Of a stretch of 64,000 nt of DNA, positions 56,992 to 64,000 are shown one piece after another. Location: contig CAYFQE010000001.1 in the NCBI GenBank assembly GCA_964345235.1, positions 124,001 through 188,000 on the forward strand, written 5' to 3'. The notes under the pieces are model-generated. The model searched no databases. It was not told the DNA's origin and saw only the letters and a program-made list of their open reading frames with translations. The DNA is from Scatomorpha sp964345235. Lineage in GTDB: Bacteria; Bacillota; Clostridia; Oscillospirales; Oscillospiraceae. The translations under genes and the position numbers were made by a program. Position 1 is the stretch's first letter. Each line of letters starts with the position of its first letter.

Positions 56992-58263
56992 TCAGCTTAC
57001 TGCAGCCTCTTTGTTCTTGCTATTTGACCTGATTATTTTGGCTTGGCTCTTACCTCTTATCAGCTCTTCTGTCACGACAACTTTTCTAATGTCGGGGTCA
57101 GAAGGTACATCAAACATTATCTGAGTCATAACCGATTCAATAACGCTTCTAAGGCCTCTTGCGCCGATTTTAAGCTCCATGGCCTTCTCGGCAATTGCCT
57201 CCAACGCCTTATCCTCAAAATTAAGCTCGACATTATCTAAACGCATAAGCTCTTTATATTGCTTCACCAACGCATTTTTAGGCTCTGTAAGAACCCGTAC
57301 CATGTCTTTTTTAGAAAGAGGCGCTAAAGAGGATATGTTCGGAAGTCTTCCAATGAGTTCAGGGATTATGCCGAACTTCAAAAGATCGTGAGACTGTACT
57401 TGGGCAAGCAATCCCCCGATATCTCTTTCGCCTCCTGAAATTTCCGACTCGAAACCGATTACATTCTTTCTTACGCGTCTTTCGATAATCTTATCCAGCC
57501 CATCAAAAGCTCCGCCGCAGATAAACAGTATATTATCGGTTTTAACTTGTATCATTTCTTGCTGAGGATGCTTGCGTCCGCCCTGCGGAGGAACTGAAGC
57601 CACAGTGCCCTCAAGCAACTTCAAAAGCGCCTGCTGCACACCCTCCCCCGAAACATCTCTGGTAATCGAGGTGTTTTCGCTCTTACGGGCTATCTTATCT
57701 ATTTCGTCTATGTAAAGTATACCTTTTTCGGCCCGCTGAACATCGAAGTCTGCGGCTTGTAAAAGCCTTAAAATAATATTTTCAACATCATCTCCGACAT
57801 ATCCGGCTTCTGTAAGAGTGGTTGCATCGGCAATTGCAAAGGGCACATTGAGAAACTTTGAAAGAGTTTCTGCAAAAAGAGTTTTTCCGCTACCCGTAGG
57901 ACCAATTAGCAGAATATTACTCTTATCAATCTCCACTTCGGACTTTTCCAAGTTTTGAATTCGTTTGTAATGATTATAAACTGCAACCGAAAGTACAAGC
58001 TTGGCATTTTCTTGTCCGATTACATATTTATCGAGCTCGGATTTGATTTCTGCGGGTATGGGAATCGGCTTAGCTTCAGGTCTTCTTTTCTCATTTTTGC
58101 CGTCAAAAGACTTTACTTTACCGTCTGAAATAATCTCAACACACAGGTTTATGCAATCATCGCAAATGTATGAGTCGTCCCCAACAATCAGCCTATTAAC
58201 CATAGACTGCGGTCTGCCGCAAAACGAGCATCTTATTTCTTTGTTATTATCTTTTTGCTTCAT
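56992..58263 (-). CDS. clpX: ClpX ATPase subunit of Clp protease
   Basis: AAA+ unfoldase that feeds proteins to ClpP. The 423-residue protein has an N-terminal zinc-binding domain (C12, C15, C34 and C37 in RCSFCGRPQ and YICDDC), Walker [15 protein letters not shown], Walker [11 protein letters not shown], the pore loop GYVGDDVE and the ClpP-binding IGF-type loop VIGFESE. It follows clpP by 23 bases. Confidence 0.97.
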   Translation of the reverse strand: MKQKDNNKEIRCSFCGRPQSMVNRLIVGDDSYICDDCINLCVEIISDGKVKSFDGKNEKRRPEAKPIPIPAEIKSELDKYVIGQENAKLVLSVAVYNHYKRIQNLEKSEVEIDKSNILLIGPTGSGKTLFAETLSKFLNVPFAIADATTLTEAGYVGDDVENIILRLLQAADFDVQRAEKGILYIDEIDKIARKSENTSITRDVSGEGVQQALLKLLEGTVASVPPQGGRKHPQQEMIQVKTDNILFICGGAFDGLDKIIERRVRKNVIGFESEISGGERDIGGLLAQVQSHDLLKFGIIPELIGRLPNISSLAPLSKKDMVRVLTEPKNALVKQYKELMRLDNVELNFEDKALEAIAEKAMELKIGARGLRSVIESVMTQIMFDVPSDPDIRKVVVTEELIRGKSQAKIIRSNSKNKEAAVS

Positions 58264-58286
58264 AATAAAATGCCTTGTCCGCTTGT

Positions 58287-58868
58287 TTATCTATGCGCAA
58301 TTACTCTGTCAACAAGTCCGTATTTAACAGCTTCCTCGGCGGTCATAAAATAGTCGCGCTCAGTATCTTTTTCAATTACTTTTACCGATTTTCCGGTAAT
58401 CTCTGCGAGGATTTTATTTAAGCGGGATTTAATTTTAAGAATCTGTTCGGCCTGAATCTGGATGTCAGTGGCCTGTCCGCGACTGCCTCCTGAAGGCTGA
58501 TGAATCATTATCTCGGAATTCGGAAGCGCCAGGCGCTTGCCTTTGGTACCCGCCGCAAGCAAGAATGCTCCCATTGATGCTGCCATACCGAAGCAAATTG
58601 TAGAAACATCACACTTTATATACTGCATTGTGTCATATATAGCCAAGCCGGATGTAACAGAGCCTCCGGGGCTGTTTATATAAAAGGCTATATCCTTATC
58701 GGGATCCTGCGACTCAAGATAGAGCAGTTGTGCAACAATCAAACTTGCTGTTGTATCGTTTACCTCCTCTGAGAGCATAATTATTCTGTCGTTTAGAAGT
58801 CTCGAAAATATATCGTATGAACGCTCACCGCGTGATGTTTGCTCTACTACATATGGAACCAAACTCAT
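58287..58868 (-). CDS. clpP: ClpP protease subunit
   Basis: Serine peptidase that forms the degradation chamber with ClpX. The 193-residue protein carries the triad: S98 in [13 protein letters not shown]123 in [11 protein letters not shown] and an Asp near 172 in [10 protein letters not shown]. The start ATG at 58868 follows GAAGGTG. The short form is standard for Firmicutes. It lies between tig and clpX, forming the usual chaperone-protease module. Confidence 0.97.
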   Translation of the reverse strand: MSLVPYVVEQTSRGERSYDIFSRLLNDRIIMLSEEVNDTTASLIVAQLLYLESQDPDKDIAFYINSPGGSVTSGLAIYDTMQYIKCDVSTICFGMAASMGAFLLAAGTKGKRLALPNSEIMIHQPSGGSRGQATDIQIQAEQILKIKSRLNKILAEITGKSVKVIEKDTERDYFMTAEEAVKYGLVDRVIAHR

Positions 58869-58904
58869 AACTACACCTTCTTTCATATTTTTCGTTTAAT
58901 AAAA

Positions 58905-60245
58905 CTATTCTTCACTCTCTGAGGTCTCGGCAACTTTTTCATTGGCTTCGATTTCGTCAGCCTCTTCGGGAGTAATTTTCACTCCTGAATCGTAAATTAT
59001 TTTCGCAGCATTTCTGCGTAGAATATCACGCCTCAAAAGTTCTTCATTAATCTCTCTCTTAATTATTTCAATATCCAGCTTGAGTTCTTCCTGCATTTGC
59101 TTATAGCTCTCTTCAAGCTCCTCATCGCTGACGCTGAGTTCTTCGACCTCGATAATTTTATCAAGCATGAGTTCAGTCTTGGCTTTAGAGCGAGCCGGAG
59201 CTTCCATCATGCTCATAAAAGTGTTTTCATCCAATCCAAGATACATAAAAATTTGCTCTCTTGGAGTTGTGGGCGGAATGCCCAGTCTGCTTGCATATTC
59301 GTGGAGCATTTCTTCACACGCCTCTTGGACGAGCGCTTGCGGCATTTCAACCTGAACATTTGCGGCAGCTTTTTCCAAAAGTTCTGATTTATACTGTGAT
59401 TCAGACACCCTCTGAACTTCTTCTCTCATCTTTTCGAGAAGATTTTCTCTGTACTCTGCCATTGTATCAAATTCCGAAATATCCTGAGCAAAGTCATCAT
59501 CGAGTTCGGGGAGTTTTGTTTCTCGGACTGTTTTAATCTTAACTTTAAAAACAGCATCCTTATTAGACAAATCTCCGCCGTAGTTTTCGGGGAATGTCAC
59601 ATTAATTTCTTTTTCTTCATCAAGATTCATACCTACAAGCTGTTCTTCAAAACCGGGAATAAAGGAGCCTGAGCCGATTTCAAGCGAGTAATCCTCCGCT
59701 TTGCCGCCTTCGAAAGCAACACCGTCAACAAAACCTTCAAAATCAAGAACTATCATGTCGCCGTTTTCAACCGGTCTTTCCACTTCGACATAACGAGCAT
59801 TCTTTTTTCTGACAGACTCTATTTCTTCCTCAAGCTCTTTTTCGCCGACTTCGTGTTCCTCATATACTGCCTTGAGGTTTTTATACTCTCCCAAGCTTAC
59901 CTCGGGATACAGCTCGGTTGAAAAGCTCATCACAAAGCTTCCCCCTTCTTCAAGCTTGTATTCAATAAGGCTCGGTGTTCCTATATTCTTTATATTTTCA
60001 CTTTTAACAGCAAATTCAAAGGCCTCGGGCGCAAGCTCGCCAACAGCCTCTTCGTGGAAAACATCGGCGCCGTAAAGACCCTCTGCCACCTTGCGAGGTA
60101 CCTTGCCCTTGCGAAAGCCCGGCACTTGTATGCTGCCTTTAACTCTCTTATATGCTGCACCAACCGCTTTGTCAAAAGATTCTGCATTGACTTCTACTTG
60201 AAAAAAAGCTTTATTTTCTTTTTTCTCGTAATTTTTAACTAACAT
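58905..60245 (-). CDS. tig: Trigger factor
   Basis: Ribosome-bound chaperone and peptidyl-prolyl isomerase that receives nascent chains. The 446-residue protein has the ribosome-binding signature in VPGFRKGKVPR, the FKBP-like domain (about 150-240: GDMIVLDFEGFVDG, GSFIPGFEEQLVGM), and a helical C-terminal arm ending in an acidic tail (EANEKVAETSESEE). The ATG at 60245 follows GGGGAG. It is the first gene of the tig-clpP-clpX-lon-engB group. Confidence 0.96.
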   Translation of the reverse strand: MLVKNYEKKENKAFFQVEVNAESFDKAVGAAYKRVKGSIQVPGFRKGKVPRKVAEGLYGADVFHEEAVGELAPEAFEFAVKSENIKNIGTPSLIEYKLEEGGSFVMSFSTELYPEVSLGEYKNLKAVYEEHEVGEKELEEEIESVRKKNARYVEVERPVENGDMIVLDFEGFVDGVAFEGGKAEDYSLEIGSGSFIPGFEEQLVGMNLDEEKEINVTFPENYGGDLSNKDAVFKVKIKTVRETKLPELDDDFAQDISEFDTMAEYRENLLEKMREEVQRVSESQYKSELLEKAAANVQVEMPQALVQEACEEMLHEYASRLGIPPTTPREQIFMYLGLDENTFMSMMEAPARSKAKTELMLDKIIEVEELSVSDEELEESYKQMQEELKLDIEIIKREINEELLRRDILRRNAAKIIYDSGVKITPEEADEIEANEKVAETSESEE

Positions 60246-60285
60246 GTTTGTGGACTCCCCTATCATTATTAAAAAATTATTGTAA

Positions 60286-60305
60286 CTCTCGATAAGAATC
60301 GCGAG
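60286..60305. promoter_or_regulatory. Imperfect inverted repeat at the predicted tig transcription start
   Basis: CTCTCGAT and ATCGCGAG are near-perfect arms (one mismatch) around a four-base centre. They cover the expected transcription start about seven bases after the -10 box. It could be a repressor operator; it does not match CIRCE or the CtsR heptad repeat. Confidence 0.45.
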
Positions 60306-60307
60306 AT

Positions 60308-60336
60308 ATTATAACAGAACAATATAATTAAATCAA
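60308..60336 (-). promoter_or_regulatory. Promoter of the tig-clpP-clpX-lon-engB operon
   Basis: On the minus strand TTGATT (60336-60331) and TATAAT (60313-60308) are 17 bases apart, with a TG extended -10 element. Strong sigma-A pattern. Confidence 0.75.
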
Positions 60337-60361
60337 ATAATATGGCGCTGGATTTGCCGAA

Positions 60362-61054
60362 TTAGGACGAAACAATCCGCTTGGGAATAAAATCAAGATA
60401 ATCGGCAGAAACCAGCTCAAAATTAATTCCTGCATACTCTCCGATATAAGCGGAATTTATTCCTCTGCCATGAAGATGCCCGTAGGCGCAGTAACACACA
60501 CCATACTTTTGCATAAGCTCGATTATTTCACTGCACTCATAGCTTTTTGTCTTAGGAGGATAGTGTAAAAAACAGAGTTTTTTCTTATCTCCCGCTTCTT
60601 TAAAAGAGGTTTCAAGCCTCATGCACTCACGCCTTATTATTTTAGCGTCGTGCTCACTGTCGCTCTCCTCCTCATAAAACCATCCTCTAGTTCCGCAAAT
60701 AGCTAAGTTATTGTATAGAAAAAAGTTGTTGTGTAGAAAATCAATGCTGCTAATACCGTTTTCATTTAGTATTCGCTTCATTTTCCCAACACCTTCCCAC
60801 CAGTAGTCATGATTTCCCTTAAGAAAAATCTTTCTACCGTTAAAGCTGTCAATGAATTTAAAGTCATTGAGTGCCTCAGTTATGTTCATTGCCCAAGATA
60901 TATCTCCGCAGACAATAACCGTATCCTCATCCTTTAAATTCGAAAATCCGAATTCTATTTTTTTTATGTAATTTTCCCATTGGCCTCCGAAAACATCCAT
61001 TGGTTTGTCGGATCCAAGAGAAAGATGCAAGTCCCCTATGGCGTATAATGCCAA
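60362..61054 (-). CDS. Metallophosphoesterase (COG1768-like)
   Basis: A 230-residue calcineurin-like phosphoesterase. The metal-binding motifs are GDLHLS near the N terminus, VCGDISWAM, LKGNHDYWW, FLHYPP and YGHLHGRG near the C terminus, the full set for a binuclear metal site. The TTG start follows GAGGT. The substrate is unknown; clostridial relatives are annotated as predicted phosphohydrolases. It lies 16 bases after thrC. Confidence 0.87.
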   Translation of the reverse strand: MALYAIGDLHLSLGSDKPMDVFGGQWENYIKKIEFGFSNLKDEDTVIVCGDISWAMNITEALNDFKFIDSFNGRKIFLKGNHDYWWEGVGKMKRILNENGISSIDFLHNNFFLYNNLAICGTRGWFYEEESDSEHDAKIIRRECMRLETSFKEAGDKKKLCFLHYPPKTKSYECSEIIELMQKYGVCYCAYGHLHGRGINSAYIGEYAGINFELVSADYLDFIPKRIVSS

Positions 61055-61070
61055 GTTTTACCTCACTTTT

Positions 61071-62555
61071 CTACTGATTGCTTCCGAAGAGAAAAACCTT
61101 ATCTTTCATTTCTTCCTTTTTAACTACTTCTTTGAAGCGAATCGGTCTTTTTTCAATTACTTTAATATATTCGGGAATATCTATTCCGCTAAGCCTGTTT
61201 AAGGCACTAATTGAATCTGAACTGTTTGCTGTGTTTTCGGAAATTGAACTCAAAACAAATTCGGCAAACTTATAGGGGCTTGCTGTTGAAAGAATAACAG
61301 CAACCGAATTATCTTTTTTATCTTTTCTGAATAACTTTAAAGCGCCCGAGGCTATTGCCGTATGGCTATCTATCAAATATGCATAATCTTTAAAAACTTT
61401 ATTTATCTCATTTGAAGTATCGGTTTCGTCAAAATAATATGCTGCAAAGTCGGTTTTTATTTTTTTAACATTCTCTTCCGAAAGTTCATATCTTCCCTTT
61501 TCCCTAAGCTCACACATTTTTTTTGAGACAAGTTCATCGTCGAAAGACACCAGATAAAGAAGTCTTTCCAAATTGCTGGAAAGCAAAATGTCCATAGACG
61601 GTGACGATGTTTTATAAAAGGGTCTGTTCATATCATATATGCCGGTTTCGAAAAAATCTGTGAGAACATTGTTCATGTTCGAGGCGCAAACTAATTTTTT
61701 GATAGGAAGTCCCATGAGCTTGGCATAGTAACCTGCCAGAATGTTTCCGAAGTTACCGCTTGGAACACAAAAAACTATCTCTTCACCGAACTTAATTTTC
61801 TTGGACTTTAAAAGATCTGAATATGCAGAGAAATAGTAGACGATTTGCGGAAGAAGTCTTCCCCAATTTATTGAATTGGCCGATGACAGAAAAACCTTCT
61901 TATCATCTAATTTCTTTGCCAAATCTTCTGATGCAAAGATTCGCTTTACTTCGGATTGGGCATCATCAAAATTTCCTTCCACAGCAAAAACAGCTACATT
62001 GTTGCCTATTTGTGTCTGCATCTGCTTTTTTTGTATATCGGAAACTCCCTCTTCGGGATAAAAAACGGCTATTTTAATATTTTCTACATCCGCAAATCCT
62101 TCCAAAGCCGCCTTACCTGTATCGCCCGATGTGGCCACCAGAATAAGCGGTTTGCTGTCGATGCCCGCTTTTTTTAACGAAATGCTCATAAAGTGAGGCA
62201 GAGCTTGAAGCGCAACATCTTTAAATGCCCCACTCGGTCCGTGATAAAGCTCCATAAATGCAGTGCGTTCGTCAACAAATCTCAAAGGAGCCACTTCATC
62301 ATTCTCAAAGCTCCCCAAATAAGCGTTTTCACAAATCCGAAGCAGCTCATCATCGGAAAACTCGGGTAAAAACAGCTTGAAAATCTTATATGCCATGCCG
62401 ACATAATTAAGATTCATAAGCTCCAAAAAATCAGCATCACTCAGCACGGGAACCGCTTCCGGCATAAAGAGTCCTCCGTCGGGGGCAATTCCCTTTAAAA
62501 TAACTTCTGTTCCATCAAATTTAAGTTTATTATTTCTACTGCTTATATATTTCAT
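61071..62555 (-). CDS. thrC: Threonine synthase
   Basis: PLP enzyme that converts O-phosphohomoserine to threonine. The 494-residue length matches the longer (yeast/E. coli-like) class. The cofactor Lys is in GPSGAFKDVALQALPHFM, followed by VATSGDTGKAALEGF and CVPSGNFGNILAGYYAKLMG. The start follows GAGGAAG. The homoserine dehydrogenase and kinase genes are not adjacent; the gene lies between yraN and the phosphoesterase gene. Confidence 0.95.
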   Translation of the reverse strand: MKYISSRNNKLKFDGTEVILKGIAPDGGLFMPEAVPVLSDADFLELMNLNYVGMAYKIFKLFLPEFSDDELLRICENAYLGSFENDEVAPLRFVDERTAFMELYHGPSGAFKDVALQALPHFMSISLKKAGIDSKPLILVATSGDTGKAALEGFADVENIKIAVFYPEEGVSDIQKKQMQTQIGNNVAVFAVEGNFDDAQSEVKRIFASEDLAKKLDDKKVFLSSANSINWGRLLPQIVYYFSAYSDLLKSKKIKFGEEIVFCVPSGNFGNILAGYYAKLMGLPIKKLVCASNMNNVLTDFFETGIYDMNRPFYKTSSPSMDILLSSNLERLLYLVSFDDELVSKKMCELREKGRYELSEENVKKIKTDFAAYYFDETDTSNEINKVFKDYAYLIDSHTAIASGALKLFRKDKKDNSVAVILSTASPYKFAEFVLSSISENTANSSDSISALNRLSGIDIPEYIKVIEKRPIRFKEVVKKEEMKDKVFLFGSNQ

Positions 62556-62565
62556 ATTAACTTCC

Positions 62566-62919
62566 TCACGAAAAAGAATTTTCCAAATGATTTATTTCAT
62601 TAACTTTACCGTCGTGGTAAATCTCAATAACATCAAATCTTGAATATCTCTGCTCATTTCCAAGCGTTGACATATAAATCATCGCCGTTTTTATTATCTT
62701 CTCTTGCTTTGACTTTGTAACATACTCCAAGGCATTGGCAAAATCCCTGTTTTTTCTGAGCTTCACTTCTGTGAATACTAAAACATCATCTTTTTCTGCA
62801 ATAATATCTATCTCTCCGAAACGACAAAAATAATTCATTGCGAGAATTTTATATCCTTTTTCTCGGAGATATTCTGCAGCTATTGCCTCGCCCTTACTTC
62901 CTCTAAGTTTTTTATCCAT
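62566..62919 (-). CDS. yraN: YraN family protein (UPF0102, endonuclease-like fold)
   Basis: Small protein with a restriction-endonuclease-like fold and no proven function. The product begins LRGSKGEAIAAEYLREKGY and has the family pattern NYFCRFGEIDIIAEKDDVLVFTEVKLR, with the E-x-D-x-D and E-x-K residues of the nuclease fold. The ATG at 62919, five bases after the rnhB stop, fits the family (117 residues). No ribosome site is visible, so coupling to rnhB is likely. The rbgA-rnhB-yraN order is common in Firmicutes. Confidence 0.9.
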   Translation of the reverse strand: MDKKLRGSKGEAIAAEYLREKGYKILAMNYFCRFGEIDIIAEKDDVLVFTEVKLRKNRDFANALEYVTKSKQEKIIKTAMIYMSTLGNEQRYSRFDVIEIYHDGKVNEINHLENSFS

Positions 62920-62924
62920 AATAG

Positions 62925-63527
62925 TTAAACAAATTTTTCGCAAAACTTCATTCTGTGAAGCTCACAAATCCCATGTTTTTTTATGGCCTCTATGTGCTCT
63001 TTTGTGCCATAGCCCTTGTGTTTAGAAAAATTATACATAGGATATTTTTCCGCCATCTCAAGCATGTATCTATCTCTTGAAACCTTAGCAAGTATAGATG
63101 CTGCGGCAATTGAGGCCGATTTACCGTCTCCCCCAATCACGGTTACGCTGTCACAGGTAATTCCTTTGGAGTAATTGCCGTCTATTAACACAATATGGGG
63201 GTCAATACCCAGCTTTTCAATAGCTCTGTTCATGGCAAGAACGGTTGCGCCTAAAATATTCAGCCTATCAATTTCCTCAACCGAGGCCGTGGCAATGCCA
63301 TATGCTATTGACTTACTTATAATCTCTTCAAAAAGTACTTCTCTCTTTTTAATGCTGAGTTTTTTAGAATCGTTGAGATTTTCTATTACTCGGTCTTTAT
63401 CTAAAATTACAGCGGCGGCAAACACATCTCCGGCGAGTGGACCTCGTCCGGCTTCATCGACACCGGCGACTATACACGAATTTAAGTCAATAAAATTTCT
63501 GTCAAACAGATAAAGCTCCTCAGTCAA
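62925..63527 (-). CDS. rnhB: Ribonuclease HII
   Basis: Removes RNA from RNA-DNA hybrids and starts ribonucleotide excision. The product has the signature [16 protein letters not shown] with catalytic Asp and Glu, [22 protein letters not shown], and the [15 protein letters not shown] block with further metal ligands. The TTG at 63527, overlapping the rbgA stop by eight bases, gives 200 residues. A longer reading from 63587 would overlap rbgA by 68 bases and has no clear ribosome site; the start is thus uncertain. Confidence 0.93.
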   Translation of the reverse strand: MTEELYLFDRNFIDLNSCIVAGVDEAGRGPLAGDVFAAAVILDKDRVIENLNDSKKLSIKKREVLFEEIISKSIAYGIATASVEEIDRLNILGATVLAMNRAIEKLGIDPHIVLIDGNYSKGITCDSVTVIGGDGKSASIAAASILAKVSRDRYMLEMAEKYPMYNFSKHKGYGTKEHIEAIKKHGICELHRMKFCEKFV

Positions 63528-64000
63528 TATATTCGCCTGCTTTCTGTAGACATATTTTCCCGAGCTTTCCGTTTTGAAACTCATCAATCAGATTTTTGGA
63601 AATTCTCTCCAAATCTGTTTCTCCGCCCTTTAAAATATAGCCTCTCTTTTTTGCCATAAGCTTAAGCAGTTCATTCGGGGAAATCTCGGGACTGATATTA
63701 AGCTTATATCTCCCCTCAAGCTTTTCGCAGTAGAATTTAGTAAGGATTTTTAAAAGTTCCAACGCCAAGGTGTAATCATCGTAAATGGTCTCTTTAATTG
63801 CTCCTGTTATTGCCAACAGCGTACCGTCTTTTCCGTCGAGCTTTGGCTGAAGAATACCGGGAGTGTCTAGAAGTTCGACAGAATCGGACAGTGAAAGCCA
63901 CTGTCGTCCTCGTGTAACTCCAGGTCTGTCTTCCACTGCCGCCAGCTTTTTGCCAATCAATTTGTTTATAAGTGTCGATTTTCCTACATTGGGTATCCCG
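63520..64000 (-). CDS. rbgA: Ribosome biogenesis GTPase YlqF/RbgA (5' end outside the window)
   Basis: C-terminal part of a circularly permuted GTPase for 50S maturation. The visible part starts at the G1 motif [14 protein letters not shown] at the window edge, then RPGVTRG and the G3 segment LLDTPGIL. A helical C-terminal domain follows ([19 protein letters not shown]). The G4 motif, which comes first in this permuted family, lies beyond the edge. RnhB and YraN follow, the usual order. Confidence 0.92.
   Translation of the reverse strand, partial: GIPNVGKSTLINKLIGKKLAAVEDRPGVTRGRQWLSLSDSVELLDTPGILQPKLDGKDGTLLAITGAIKETIYDDYTLALELLKILTKFYCEKLEGRYKLNISPEISPNELLKLMAKKRGYILKGGETDLERISKNLIDEFQNGKLGKICLQKAGEYID

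Noticed and set aside
60286..60305. CIRCE or CtsR operator before tig
   Set aside because: The arms do not match the CIRCE nine-base arms with a nine-base spacer, nor the CtsR heptad direct repeat. The palindrome is kept as an unassigned element.
62556..62565. T-box or riboswitch leader for thrC
   Set aside because: Only ten bases separate yraN from thrC, too short for any leader RNA.

Overview
The window reads as a core-genome segment of an anaerobic, low-to-moderate G+C member of the Firmicutes (class Clostridia). The sequence signs are a 4-hydroxy-3-methylbut-2-enyl diphosphate reductase fused to ribosomal protein S1, a GerW/YtfJ-type sporulation protein beside its DUF2953 partner, RemA, CdaA/CdaR, RNase J, a PASTA-domain PknB kinase with its PP2C phosphatase, frequent TTG starts with strong GGAGG ribosome binding sites, and a type-A RNase P RNA. 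Genus cannot be set from this sequence alone. No prophage, insertion sequence, CRISPR array, tRNA or rRNA was seen.

Left part (1-9262): on the plus strand lie a Xer-type recombinase, an AlgI/AlgJ-like polysaccharide O-acetylation pair and a class I/II aminotransferase, closed by a bidirectional terminator. Facing them on the minus strand is a P1B-type ATPase homologue in which nearly every catalytic motif is degenerate. This is the most unusual gene of the window. It is followed by class II fructose-bisphosphate aldolase, divergent from a PPi-type phosphofructokinase. From 9268 to 15302 the minus strand carries a HAD phosphatase and the operon trmL-pgk-tpiA-gpmI-eno. Lower glycolysis is therefore almost complete here; only GAPDH and pyruvate kinase are elsewhere.

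Middle (15525-27958): an FMN-dependent alpha-hydroxy-acid oxidase-like protein with a cysteine-rich N terminus and secG (plus); a minus-strand group rpe-recR-rnjA-arsC-like-DUF436; the plus-strand pair XpaC-like/TelA; the minus-strand group murD-methionine gamma-lyase-like-ligA; and rnpB on the plus strand with a consensus promoter and an intrinsic terminator.

Right part (27957-64000) is almost wholly minus strand and reads as long housekeeping operons. In transcription order these are: [rbgA, rnhB, yraN, thrC, phosphoesterase]; [tig, clpP, clpX, (attenuator-like hairpin) lon, engB]; [site-2 protease, scpA, scpB, DUF2953, gerW, rluB-like, murR/rpiR, FAD oxidoreductase, cmk, plsC, ispH-rpsA]; [carD, ispDF]; and [cdaA, cdaR/ybbR, rseC, yicC, remA, gmk, rpoZ, priA, def, fmt, rsmB, rlmN, stp, pknB, rsgA, yebC]. 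The last group links c-di-AMP synthesis, nucleotide supply, replication restart, protein N-terminal processing, rRNA modification and the Ser/Thr kinase-phosphatase switch.

The only stretch longer than 300 bases without a protein gene is 27499-27956, and it is filled by rnpB. The exceptional points are the pseudo-P-type ATPase, the cysteine-cluster and repeat-bearing linker of the IspH-S1 fusion, two places where a terminator hairpin is fused to the next promoter, and palindromes at the murD leader and at the predicted tig transcription start. All functions are inferred from reading the sequence; no database search was run.
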